Source of the DNA: Verrucomicrobiaceae bacterium
Lineage (GTDB): Bacteria > Verrucomicrobiota > Verrucomicrobiia > Verrucomicrobiales > Akkermansiaceae
Assembly (NCBI GenBank): GCA_027484055.1
Contig: JAIXQH010000027.1
Location: 62,001 to 126,000 of the forward strand
Length of the DNA: 64,000 bases
Direction: 5' to 3'
Shown: in pieces, positions 43,204 to 50,572 of the stretch
Numbering within the stretch: the stretch's first letter is position 1
Layout of the letters: every line of letters begins with the position of its first letter
The notes under the pieces: model-generated
What the model saw: only the letters and a program-made list of their open reading frames with translations
Told to the model about the DNA's origin: nothing
Database searches by the model: none
Position numbers and translations under genes: made by a program

Positions 43204-43920
43204 ATGTTCCTATCCGCAGAAACCCTTATCGAGCGTGCAACAAACGAAAGTATCTTTACCAATTTTGATCCCGCCAGAGTTAAACACGGAGCTTACGAGC
43301 TTAGTGTCGGAGACCACTATTTTAGGACATCCGACGAATCCGGTGTTGTTCATCAGTTGAAGGACTTGGAACAATTCACAATTCCACCCGGCCAACTGGC
43401 TATCCTGATTACAGAAGAAACCATAAAGGTCCCAACAGACCTACTGGCATTCATCTCAATCAAAGCCAGTATAAAATTTAAAGGTCTAGTGAATGTATCT
43501 GGCTTTCACGTCGATCCGGGCTTTAATGGAAAGCTAAAGTTTTCCGTCTATAATGCCGGTTCAGAGGGTCTTGTATTGGAACGAGGCCAACCAGCCTTTA
43601 GCATCTGGTTTGCAACTTTCGATAGACCCACCGACCTCGCCTACAATGGGGTTCATAATCATCAGGCCAGAATTACTCCTGCGGATGTTATGTACTTACA
43701 GGGAGATGTAGCCTCTCCGGCTCACTTGCTCGAAAAAATCAAGTCTCTCGAGACGAGCTTTACGGAAAAGCTGGCGACTAGTAAAAACGAAACAGATACG
43801 AAAATCGAAGCTATGGCTCTCAAATGTGGGCTGATTTCCTGGGGCCTCAGACTCATTGGCGCTTTGATTATAGTTGGTTTAGCAAAGATCATTTGGAATC
43901 TCTCAATTTTAGAACTCTAA
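43204..43920 (+). CDS. dUTPase/dCTP-deaminase-fold protein with coiled coil and C-terminal membrane helix
   Basis: Residues 1-170 match the Dcd/dUTPase trimeric fold: RVKHGAYELSVGDHYF, FTIPPGQLAILITEETIKVP, LLAFISIKASIKFKGLVNVS, and HVDPGFNGKLKFSVYNAGS. The Dcd catalytic Glu is replaced (Ser114 in LKFSVYN), and the RSS motif reads KAS, so deamination is doubtful. A coiled coil follows (about 175-205) and then one membrane helix (LRLIGALIIVGLAKIIW, about 215-231). It converges on the nucleotide-modification operon. A membrane-tethered nucleotide sensor or hydrolase is an inference. Codon and base use are AT-rich. Confidence 0.75.
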   Translation: MFLSAETLIERATNESIFTNFDPARVKHGAYELSVGDHYFRTSDESGVVHQLKDLEQFTIPPGQLAILITEETIKVPTDLLAFISIKASIKFKGLVNVSGFHVDPGFNGKLKFSVYNAGSEGLVLERGQPAFSIWFATFDRPTDLAYNGVHNHQARITPADVMYLQGDVASPAHLLEKIKSLETSFTEKLATSKNETDTKIEAMALKCGLISWGLRLIGALIIVGLAKIIWNLSILEL

Positions 43921-44049
43921 GAACAACCACCCGTAATACAGGATGGAAAACCTCCTGCAGGCAGCACCCTCCAACAGTATGCTCTCCGAGTCCAAGTCAA
44001 ATAGGGCTTGGGCAATTTTAACCATTCTCATCTCGTGAGCGGCGCAACT

Positions 44050-45051
44050 TTACGACATGCGCTCTCGCCAGCGTCTAAATAGAAATGTTAGGCACTCATT
44101 TGAGCATTGTGAGAGAGCCTCTTCCATTTCCTTGTTGGCCTTTCTTCTCCGGAGTGCGTCGGCTCCCAAAATCAAAGCCAAGTTCTTATATGGCTTGGGT
44201 ATCGTTAGGCTCCGTAGAGACCCCAAGAGTTCCTTTCCCGAGACCTTTGCTTCGCAGCATTTTGAACAGATTTCTATTAAGGCATCGATAGCTCTCTGGG
44301 AAACGAGCTTCTCTACAGAAAGGTTATCGAGGTTTAAAGGAAACGTTTTTTGCCCTGCACTGTGTAGACCTTCTAAATCCGACTCGTAAACGTGAAGGCT
44401 ATCACTATAATGATTATAGTGACCGACATCCACATTCAACCAGCCAGCTAAGATCTCTTGCAGAGTAGTAAATTGAACTACATTGTGGGGAAATCCCCGA
44501 ACAAGATCATTGCTGCGCATGATCTGAGTCCACTCCAGACGGCCGTCTCTCACTTTCAACATAGAATTTATATTGCATGGAATATCTTGACTCAGTGGAA
44601 GGCCCTTCTCTCTTGGAAGGTCTACGTTCGCGTCCCAAATCTGTAAAACAACCTGCCTTGTATCCCTATTGCTGTTCAAAGCATTAAATGCTGATTCAAG
44701 CTGATCAAAACCGAAATGGTTACGAATTCGGTAACCGTATGCCCCATGATACTTCGTATCGAATCCCGCAAATTTCGGGAGAACGGGATTGAAATAATTT
44801 GGTAAAACCGCCTTGTTGCTACCACTCAGAATCCAGACAACTTCCGCGATGGCGAACGCGGGATTTATCGCTGGTTCCCTGCTAGCCACCCATCGCTGCC
44901 TAGGATCTTCAAGACACAGTGCCGCATTTAAAATCTCAACCGTGCTACCCGCGCGGCTCGATTGGCTGACGGCATCGTCACCCTTCAAGAAAAGATCCGC
45001 GGATTTCAGCCAAACTGAATCGGCGGTTTTGGCATTTAGAACTTTAAACAT
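44050..45051 (-). CDS. Thymidylate synthase homologue (dUMP/dCMP methylase or hydroxymethylase type)
   Basis: This 333-residue protein keeps the TS active site: catalytic Cys159 in SQDIPCNINSMLKV, the phosphate-binding Arg179 in MRSNDLVRGFPHN, the base-selecting Asn190, and His220/Tyr222 in SDSLHVYE. Asn at the position equal to E. coli Asn177 points to dUMP rather than dCMP as substrate. It may make dTMP or 5-hydroxymethyl-dUMP. It is the last gene of a seven-gene operon, overlapping the preceding gene by 8 nt. The C-terminal 80 residues are unlike housekeeping ThyA. Confidence 0.85.
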   Translation of the reverse strand: MFKVLNAKTADSVWLKSADLFLKGDDAVSQSSRAGSTVEILNAALCLEDPRQRWVASREPAINPAFAIAEVVWILSGSNKAVLPNYFNPVLPKFAGFDTKYHGAYGYRIRNHFGFDQLESAFNALNSNRDTRQVVLQIWDANVDLPREKGLPLSQDIPCNINSMLKVRDGRLEWTQIMRSNDLVRGFPHNVVQFTTLQEILAGWLNVDVGHYNHYSDSLHVYESDLEGLHSAGQKTFPLNLDNLSVEKLVSQRAIDALIEICSKCCEAKVSGKELLGSLRSLTIPKPYKNLALILGADALRRRKANKEMEEALSQCSNECLTFLFRRWRERMS

Positions 45052-46126
45052 CGCAGGGGCTTAAGTGAAGTTTATCATTGATCCCCCACTTTGGAGGATA
45101 GAAAAGGATGAGAGGTTCGACCGATGGTTTGAGTTTCTGCTTGATACGGGTTCGCCCGGTTATACCGACGATTTCGGGATGGGCTACTCGGGCATATTTG
45201 TCCACTTCGCAAAAGAGATTCTGGCAGTCAATAAGTTGAAGGGATCTTCCCCAAAGGCTTTGGAAATCTGCTCCTACTGCCGAAAAACACTCGTCCTGCC
45301 GCCTCGAGATGAATTTTATAATTTCCGGTTCGGTTAGCCCTCCAAAATCCGAGAAGCACTTCTTGATGCCGTCTCTGGCCCCCGGGCCTGGTACCACAAA
45401 CTCACTTTCCTTGAAATTTGTAATTTCACTGTAGTTAATATCGGTTACATACTGGTATGCTAGGAAGTCACCAATCGTAGGATATTCTCGGATCAATTCA
45501 AAACTTCGCGCCATTGTGGACGCTTCTGAAATCTGCTCGGGGAGCTCGTCTGCAATCATTTTTTCAAGAAGTCGAAGATGCATCTGATGCTTGCGAGCGT
45601 ATTCGGAAGAGCGACCACCCGATGGCATTATATATGCTGCGGAATAGAGACGTTCTCCCTTAGCCATTGCTTCAGAGAGAAGCTTGTCGTATTTTTTGAA
45701 TGAGTAGTTCTGCAGGGAAATCTCCCCAAACTCACTTTCCAGCAACTCCCAAGTTCCGATGCGATTGAATATCTTGAACAACAGAATCCTGAAGAACGTG
45801 TCACGAAGGCTATGTTTTCCTTCATAGATGACCCTCCTGATAAGATACTGGCTGACCCTATCCGAGGCTCGGTAGGCGTTGGTAAACTTATGAATCTGTA
45901 TTACCGGATCATCACTCCATGGAGGTTTGGTTCCGCGAATGCGCTTGAGGAAAACCTTTTGGCGTTCTGCTGCAAAGCGCCAGTAAGTGCTGAACACCTT
46001 GGTTGGCTTAAGAGGCCGCAAAAAGTTAAAGTCACCGGCGTCCAGAGTAGGTATGATTGGGGATGGGGATAAAGCCGACATTTCCTTCTGTTCGAGCTTC
46101 AGCTCACCCTGCTTCTTCTGTTTCAT
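45044..46126 (-). CDS. Putative DNA-base hypermodification protein (5-hmdU DNA kinase helical-domain family)
   Basis: The 360-residue helical protein shows the signature I know from the HMUDK/aGPT-pyrophosphorylase family: VFSTYWRFAAERQKVFLKR, then PPWSDDPVIQIHKFTNAYRA, SDRVSQYLIRRVIY, and a later DFLAYQYVTDINYS. In phages such proteins phosphorylate or derivatise 5-hydroxymethyl-uracil in DNA. The catalytic residues cannot be assigned by eye. It overlaps the dTMP-kinase-like gene by 4 nt and the thymidylate synthase homologue by 8 nt, which strongly supports a shared thymine-derivative pathway. Confidence 0.75.
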   Translation of the reverse strand: MKQKKQGELKLEQKEMSALSPSPIIPTLDAGDFNFLRPLKPTKVFSTYWRFAAERQKVFLKRIRGTKPPWSDDPVIQIHKFTNAYRASDRVSQYLIRRVIYEGKHSLRDTFFRILLFKIFNRIGTWELLESEFGEISLQNYSFKKYDKLLSEAMAKGERLYSAAYIMPSGGRSSEYARKHQMHLRLLEKMIADELPEQISEASTMARSFELIREYPTIGDFLAYQYVTDINYSEITNFKESEFVVPGPGARDGIKKCFSDFGGLTEPEIIKFISRRQDECFSAVGADFQSLWGRSLQLIDCQNLFCEVDKYARVAHPEIVGITGRTRIKQKLKPSVEPLILFYPPKWGINDKLHLSPCDV

Positions 46127-46731
46127 GAGATGGTCGAACAGTGGCGTTTAATTTCAGAAAGGGAGTCTTCGATGCTGGTCTCGTTCCGGATTAAGTGGAT
46201 GGGGTACTTACCTGCCTCACGCTGAAGCATTAGTTCGTATCCGTTCTTCCAACGTGACCACTTGTCGATCGCTTCGTCTCTTAGAGGCGATGACCTGCTG
46301 ATGTAGAACAATGCAGAGGGAAGCCACTCACCCCATGCAATTATTTCCGCTTCGATCAGCTTGTCGAGTAGCTCTTCGCGAGCACCCGCCGCCAAACCGT
46401 AGATCTTGGTTGACCACCAATAGCGATCCAATACTACAGTTTTACCGGCCTCCAGACTTGGAACGATTTTTGACTCAATCGTATCCAGATGCGCCGCGAT
46501 GTGGAGCGCCTGCAAGCTTGATGCGGTCAGACTCTCCAAACCTATGGACAATGGATCGTGGTGTATCCGATATACAAGATCCCCTAGCGTTCCGGGAGTC
46601 TTACCCGGAAACGACATGCTCTCAACCGCCTTTCCGTCGCGCTGAATCCATTCTGCAAAACGCTCGCAGAGTGATGACTTGCCCGCGGCATCAGGCCCCT
46701 CAAAAATGAACAACTTACCCTTTAGATTCAT
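46123..46731 (-). CDS. dTMP-kinase-like P-loop nucleotide kinase
   Basis: The 202-residue product has the P-loop EGPDAAGKSSL (residues 11-21) and the thymidylate-kinase DR(Y/F) motif in VVLDRYWWSTKIYG. A lid segment with RSSPLRDE follows. It likely phosphorylates dTMP or a 5-substituted dUMP made by the synthase homologues. It overlaps both neighbours by 4 nt (ATGA) in the operon. A housekeeping tmk is expected elsewhere in the genome. Confidence 0.82.
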   Translation of the reverse strand: MNLKGKLFIFEGPDAAGKSSLCERFAEWIQRDGKAVESMSFPGKTPGTLGDLVYRIHHDPLSIGLESLTASSLQALHIAAHLDTIESKIVPSLEAGKTVVLDRYWWSTKIYGLAAGAREELLDKLIEAEIIAWGEWLPSALFYISRSSPLRDEAIDKWSRWKNGYELMLQREAGKYPIHLIRNETSIEDSLSEIKRHCSTIS

Positions 46732-47552
46732 TCGTTTGTTTCCGCTGAGTTCTCAGATACATAGGAGCGCAGCAAGTCTATGAAATCACTATCGTTCACC
46801 TTTGTTCCGACTTCTGGACTCGCGTTGATACAGGTAAAGCGTGTCAACTTTACACCCAGCGAATGAGCCACCAAATGACCGAGTTGGCAGAGACCGACGT
46901 AATTCCCATAGGCCCGGTCAAATAAGTATTGCTTTGGATAATAAGCGTTCACTTCTAACGTTCCTTTTTCGTGGTAAGTGAAACTCACCTGTTGGAGGCA
47001 AGGGAATCCCAAGAGTGGGGAGCCGTTATCATCCTTTGCCGGATCGAAGCAGGCCAGCTGTAGCGCTGATTGCCGCGGGCGTGATGGTTTCGGATTCGAT
47101 GCCTTTTTTTTCCACAAATTGATTACGTGGGCCAGCTGATTGACCGTCCTTACTTCTTGTTTCCCGCCCTTTGAATTAACGCCTGAATAGGAAACTAAAC
47201 GCTCAAAGTACGTCCCACGTCTGTTCTTTGTACACCGTGCCTTCAGGCGCGGAAGCATCGATTCTAGATACCAGGTAGTCAGTTCCTCGATACTAATCTT
47301 ACCTTCCCTAAGCCATTTGTCGTATGGGACGATGGTAAGAGCTGTGTGATCAATTTTTGGAATCGCCAGTAACGACAGCCGCTTGTCCAATTCTGTCGCA
47401 ATTATTTTGTCTTGAGATGGAATTTCTCCGTCGAAGTCGCGGATCGCGACGACAAGTGTATCGTTAGCCCCATCGTGGGCGTGCAGAAAAGCGCGAGCCC
47501 ATGCTGTCGACAGATTCGACTCAGTTATCAAGTGTGGTTTCGTTGTCATCAT
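46728..47552 (-). CDS. Divergent thymidylate-synthase-like protein
   Basis: No family was recognised with certainty, but the 274-residue product has a TS-like core. A Cys lies in LLGFPCLQQVSFTYHEKG (Cys185), followed by a beta strand (TLEVNAYYPKQYLFDRAY), then GNYVGLCQLGHLVAHSLGV. The Cys-to-Asn distance (185 to 217) is close to that of true TS (146 to 177). The dUMP-phosphate Arg appears missing. The N-terminal 120 residues are novel. It overlaps ImmA/IrrE by 32 nt and the kinase gene by 4 nt. Confidence 0.65.
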   Translation of the reverse strand: MMTTKPHLITESNLSTAWARAFLHAHDGANDTLVVAIRDFDGEIPSQDKIIATELDKRLSLLAIPKIDHTALTIVPYDKWLREGKISIEELTTWYLESMLPRLKARCTKNRRGTYFERLVSYSGVNSKGGKQEVRTVNQLAHVINLWKKKASNPKPSRPRQSALQLACFDPAKDDNGSPLLGFPCLQQVSFTYHEKGTLEVNAYYPKQYLFDRAYGNYVGLCQLGHLVAHSLGVKLTRFTCINASPEVGTKVNDSDFIDLLRSYVSENSAETNE

Positions 47553-48387
47553 CTTCTAGGTGTCTAAATGTTCCTCTCCCTACGTATTGTTTTCGGCTCA
47601 CACGAACCATGCTGGCCCAGTCTCCGCTTCCGACTGCCTGACTGATACCTGGACAAATAGCTTGAATCACAATTCCATGTTGGCTTTCGCTAACACATCG
47701 TGCGGAAATGCCGTTCAAAACCACTCCGTGCGGCAGCAATGCATGATCACCAACTTCGAGGTCGATAGCGACTTTTCTCCATTGCGCATCCGCGACAACA
47801 AGGTGTCCGGGAGTATCGCGGTCGAGTAATTTGAGTCGGATGTCCTTGGGCGTGGTGCGCTGGAGTTCCTCCATGTGCGCGTGATCAATCAACCGTTCAG
47901 ACCAGCGTAAGTGCTTTAAAAGCGTAGTATAACCAACCCCAAACTGGCACGACAGCCGATATGCGTCTAGGGCGGTGAGCGATCGAAGCTTAATACCACG
48001 TTCATCCGAAAGAGCCTTCAACGCTCGTGTTGGCATCAGCAAATATCCGGCAAAGAGGTTGGCAAGAATCTCCTCCGGAATATCCCGATCATCACGATCA
48101 AAATCTAGTGTTTCAACCCTTTCTCCGTGATTAAAGCGCCAGTGCGCCAATTCGTGGGCACAAGTGAACGCTCTGCGTCCGGCAGGTCGTTCAGACGGGA
48201 CGAAGACAGCATCCATTCCCTTCGCAAACATACCGGCAAAACTCGCTCCCCCCACAAACCGGACGTCTATCCCCAAACCTTCGGCGAAATCGTAAACACA
48301 GATTGGATCTTCCAACGGAATTTTTGCCGTTCTACGCATTTCAATGGATGCACGTAGAGCCGTCCTAGCTAGTTCCTGACGTATCAT
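47521..48387 (-). CDS. ImmA/IrrE-family metallopeptidase
   Basis: The 288-residue product has the zinc motif HELAH at 78-82 (FTCAHELAHWRFNHGE) with EILANLFAGYLLMP downstream supplying the third ligand. ImmA-type proteases cleave their partner XRE repressor to induce mobile elements; IrrE/PprI does the same in stress response. The partner here is the XRE protein encoded immediately upstream (ATGA overlap). It likely controls the nucleotide-modification operon. Confidence 0.9.
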   Translation of the reverse strand: MIRQELARTALRASIEMRRTAKIPLEDPICVYDFAEGLGIDVRFVGGASFAGMFAKGMDAVFVPSERPAGRRAFTCAHELAHWRFNHGERVETLDFDRDDRDIPEEILANLFAGYLLMPTRALKALSDERGIKLRSLTALDAYRLSCQFGVGYTTLLKHLRWSERLIDHAHMEELQRTTPKDIRLKLLDRDTPGHLVVADAQWRKVAIDLEVGDHALLPHGVVLNGISARCVSESQHGIVIQAICPGISQAVGSGDWASMVRVSRKQYVGRGTFRHLEDDDNETTLDN

Positions 48388-48719
48388 TCGTTCGGGGGCG
48401 TGGATTTCTTCAGCGAACGGAGCAACCGTAAGATTTTATCGAGGTCATCCTTCTTTAGATTAGACAGCTCTCTTGCCGCCAATTCGACTGCGGGGTTGCT
48501 TTCGCTTTCTGCCTCATTCAAAAGCCAAGAAGTCGTCACCCCATAATTTCTAGCGAACACACTTAATTCTTCGGAGTTCACTTTCCTTCGGCCTGCCTCA
48601 ATTTCCGAAATCGTTGGGCGGTGAAAGCCCATTATCTTTGCGATTTGCCCCTGCGACAGCCCCGCCTGTTCTCGAGCCAACCGGAGACGGTTATAGGTAG
48701 TGTCTGTTTCGTCGTTCAT
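48384..48719 (-). CDS. XRE-family HTH transcriptional regulator
   Basis: The 111-residue product has an N-terminal HTH (RLRLAREQAGLSQGQIAKIM, GFHRPTISEIEAGRRKVNSE) and a C-terminal tail that could dimerise (LDKILRLLRSLKKS). It is most likely the repressor of the operon and the substrate of the ImmA/IrrE protease. Repeated GTAAG half-sites lie upstream of the operon at 49031-49055. Confidence 0.9.
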   Translation of the reverse strand: MNDETDTTYNRLRLAREQAGLSQGQIAKIMGFHRPTISEIEAGRRKVNSEELSVFARNYGVTTSWLLNEAESESNPAVELAARELSNLKKDDLDKILRLLRSLKKSTPPNE

Positions 48720-48734
48720 GTATTTGGATAGCGA

Positions 48735-49016
48735 TTAATTTGCGAGCGCAACGAGATAGTCCACGACTTCTCCGAAGTTTCTGGCTCGCCTTTGACTTGA
48801 ATCATCGCCGTCGGCAACCAGCGGATTCTCATTGAGCGGAATGGCTATTCCGAGACGCGACTCAAGATCACACGCGAGTTCAACTCCATGTTGTGAGTCC
48901 AGCCGGCAACAGAGCATTACATTATCTTCGCGCTTCATTATGGTTTGGTAATGATCCCCAGCGATATGCTCGAGGCATTCCCTGAGGGCTTGTTCAATTT
49001 CTGTTCTGTCGTACAT
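48735..49016 (-). CDS. Acyl-carrier-protein-like small protein, first gene of the operon
   Basis: This 93-residue protein aligns by eye with ACP: CRLDSQHGVELACDLESRLG then IAIPLNENPLV, ending FGEVVDYLVAL. The phosphopantetheine Ser is present, but the DSL motif reads DSQ. ATG 49016 is preferred; a TTG at 49067 falls in the operator/promoter region. It lies 15 nt upstream of the XRE gene. A carrier role (acyl or aminoacyl transfer to a modified base) is speculation; it could be an ACP-fold protein without a prosthetic group. Confidence 0.6.
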   Translation of the reverse strand: MYDRTEIEQALRECLEHIAGDHYQTIMKREDNVMLCCRLDSQHGVELACDLESRLGIAIPLNENPLVADGDDSSQRRARNFGEVVDYLVALAN

Positions 49017-49030
49017 GCTGCCTTTGGTGT

Positions 49031-49055
49031 GTAAGAAATGCTTACCGCCCGTAAG
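49031..49055. promoter_or_regulatory. GTAAG/CTTAC triple half-site, probable XRE operator
   Basis: GTAAG (49031-49035), CTTAC (49041-49045) and GTAAG (49051-49055) are spaced by exactly 10 bp, giving two overlapping palindromes with 5-nt centres. On the minus strand they sit just after a TTGACC box (49062-49067) and before the first gene, so a bound repressor would cover the promoter. The -10 box is weak (TAAGCA at the 17-nt spacing). Confidence 0.6.
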
Positions 49056-49150
49056 AACTTTGGTCAATTACTTTTTTTGCGGGGCGAAGGATAGGATTCA
49101 GATTTTTGAGTTCTTTGTGCTCTTTGCGGTTAAACCCAAAGCCTCATAAC

Positions 49151-49184
49151 AAAAAGCGGCGGCTCCGTGAGGGAACCGCCGCTT
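49151..49184 (-). terminator. Rho-independent terminator of the 236-residue protein gene
   Basis: On the minus strand arms AAGCGGCGG and CCGCCGCTT (49154-49162 and 49176-49184) run into TTT. It lies 16 nt past the stop at 49200. Confidence 0.8.
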
Positions 49185-49199
49185 GGGTGATTTGGGATT

Positions 49200-49910
49200 T
49201 CAGGGTTTGGCAGGCGCGGGTGCTTTCTCGGCGGCTTCGCCGAGGTCGCGGATGATGCGGGCGGTTTTCCAGACGGAGGCGAAGCGGGTGCCGGCTTCGG
49301 TTTTGCGGAAGCGGAGGACGAGGCGGTCCATTTTCCCAAGCAACTCAGCGACCTCGCGGAAGGCGGGACGGAGGACTTGGGTGAGGGCCTTTTTCCCGGA
49401 AATGGCGGCGGCAGGTGCGGCGAGCAGGGCTTCGTAATCGGCAATTTCCTTGGCGAGCAGGGTGGCATCGGCGGGATCGAGACCGTATTCGACGAGGGCG
49501 GCGGCATCGGTGGCGAGGGCGACCGTGAGCTTGCCGTGGAGCAGCTTGGCCTTGGCGACGAGCTCGACGTCGCGGAGGCTCTGCCAGGAGCTGAGGGCGA
49601 GATCGATGGGTGCGGCATCGGCCAGACGGCCTTGATCCTCGAACCAACCCGCAAGGGCCTCGCCGATTTCATGGGCGCAGGCTTCGAGTTCTGCCTCCTC
49701 GCGTTCCTTGTCGGCGGCGTAACCAGTGGTGTCGGTCTGTTGGCCGGAGATGAGGGTGGTGAGAGCGTTCACCTTCGCCTCCAGCGCGGTGGCGCGGGTG
49801 GTGAAGAGCGCGGGATTCTGGTTTTTCCAGGCCGGCTGGTAGGCGGGATCGGCAAGGAGAGCGAGCACGGCAAGGTGCATGTTCTGGCGGTTGGCGAATT
49901 CATTTTTCAT
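49200..49910 (-). CDS. Conserved-looking helical protein of unknown function
   Basis: The 236-residue product begins MKNEFANRQNMHLAVLALL (ATG 49910); an upstream in-frame ATG at 49982 lies in AT-rich leader. It is Ala/Leu/Glu-rich and almost entirely helical, with LLADPAYQPAWKNQNPALF and DYEALLAAPAAAISGKKALT, then a basic segment MDRLVLRFRKTEAGTRFASV. No signal peptide or catalytic motif is seen. It has its own terminator and faces a tandem-repeat tract upstream. Confidence 0.65.
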   Translation of the reverse strand: MKNEFANRQNMHLAVLALLADPAYQPAWKNQNPALFTTRATALEAKVNALTTLISGQQTDTTGYAADKEREEAELEACAHEIGEALAGWFEDQGRLADAAPIDLALSSWQSLRDVELVAKAKLLHGKLTVALATDAAALVEYGLDPADATLLAKEIADYEALLAAPAAAISGKKALTQVLRPAFREVAELLGKMDRLVLRFRKTEAGTRFASVWKTARIIRDLGEAAEKAPAPAKP

Positions 49911-49992
49911 GACGTTGGATGTGTTGTTTATTTTATAATTGGCTGAGGGAGAGGGGATTGTGACTGAGGATGAAGATCGCATTTGGACACCC

Positions 49993-50265
49993 GACCGGGC
50001 GATTTGGAGACCCGACCGGGGCGTTTGGAGACCCGACCGGGCGATTTGGAACCGCGACCGGGGAGTTTGGGCGAGCGACCCAGAGATTTGGAGATCCGAC
50101 CGGGGAATTTGGACGTCCGACTAGGGAGTTCGGGAAGCCGACCGCGCCGTTTGGGGGATCGACCGGCGGGTTAGGCGAGCCGACCGGATGATTTGGAACG
50201 GCGACCGGGAAGTTTGGGCGAGCGACCGCTCGATTTGATCGACCGACCGGGCGATTTAGGAAAGG
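49993..50265. repeat. 21-bp tandem repeat, 13 degenerate units in perfect phase
   Basis: Thirteen consecutive 21-bp units start with GACC (GACCGGGCGATTTGGAGACCC type), diverged to about 60-80% but never losing phase. Because 21 is divisible by three, frames stay open on both strands. The plus strand encodes a GDPTGRF-like heptapeptide and the minus strand a PVGSPNR-like one. Neither frame has a convincing start context or domain, so no gene is called. It lies just upstream of the 236-residue protein gene. Confidence 0.85.
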
Positions 50266-50572
50266 GCGGGTTTGAGAAGACGCCGGCAGGTGTTCCACAA
50301 GGGGGGAACGACAGACAATGAACTGTCGGGGGAGGTTCATGTGGGGGGCTGCGCAAGTGCGCTAGCGAACCTATCAGCAGAGGCGGTGCCATCTTTTCTT
50401 GAACTTAGGGACCGGAATTTTGGCGGTCCGGCGAATGAGAAGGCCATGCGAAAGCCGGAACGTCGGTGATGGGCACTTCATTCGCGCATCAAGATTTTAG
50501 GAAATACCAAGGTGGTAAAGTGGTCTCTGCTCAACCTTGGATTTCCTTAGCTTGATCGCCGTGTGGAGCCAC
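50266..50572. other. Gene-free stretch between the tandem repeat and the ABC binding-protein gene
   Basis: No credible frame or strong hairpin was seen here. It carries no obvious terminator for the minus-strand binding-protein gene that ends at 50573. Confidence 0.4.

Noticed and set aside
42758..43360. 200-codon frame as a complete gene
   Set aside because: Only about 53 codons match HsdM; the N-terminal part is palindromic repeat DNA and the C-terminal part runs antiphase into the Dcd-like gene.
43204..43920. Housekeeping dCTP deaminase (dcd)
   Set aside because: The catalytic Glu and RSS motif are changed, a coiled coil and membrane helix are added, and it lies in an accessory island.
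49993..50265. CRISPR-like array
   Set aside because: Units are directly contiguous 21-mers without unique spacers, and no cas genes are present.
49933..50340. 135-codon minus-strand frame with PVGSPNR-type heptapeptide repeats
   Set aside because: It is the translation of the 21-bp tandem repeat; the opposite strand is equally open, and there is no start context or domain.
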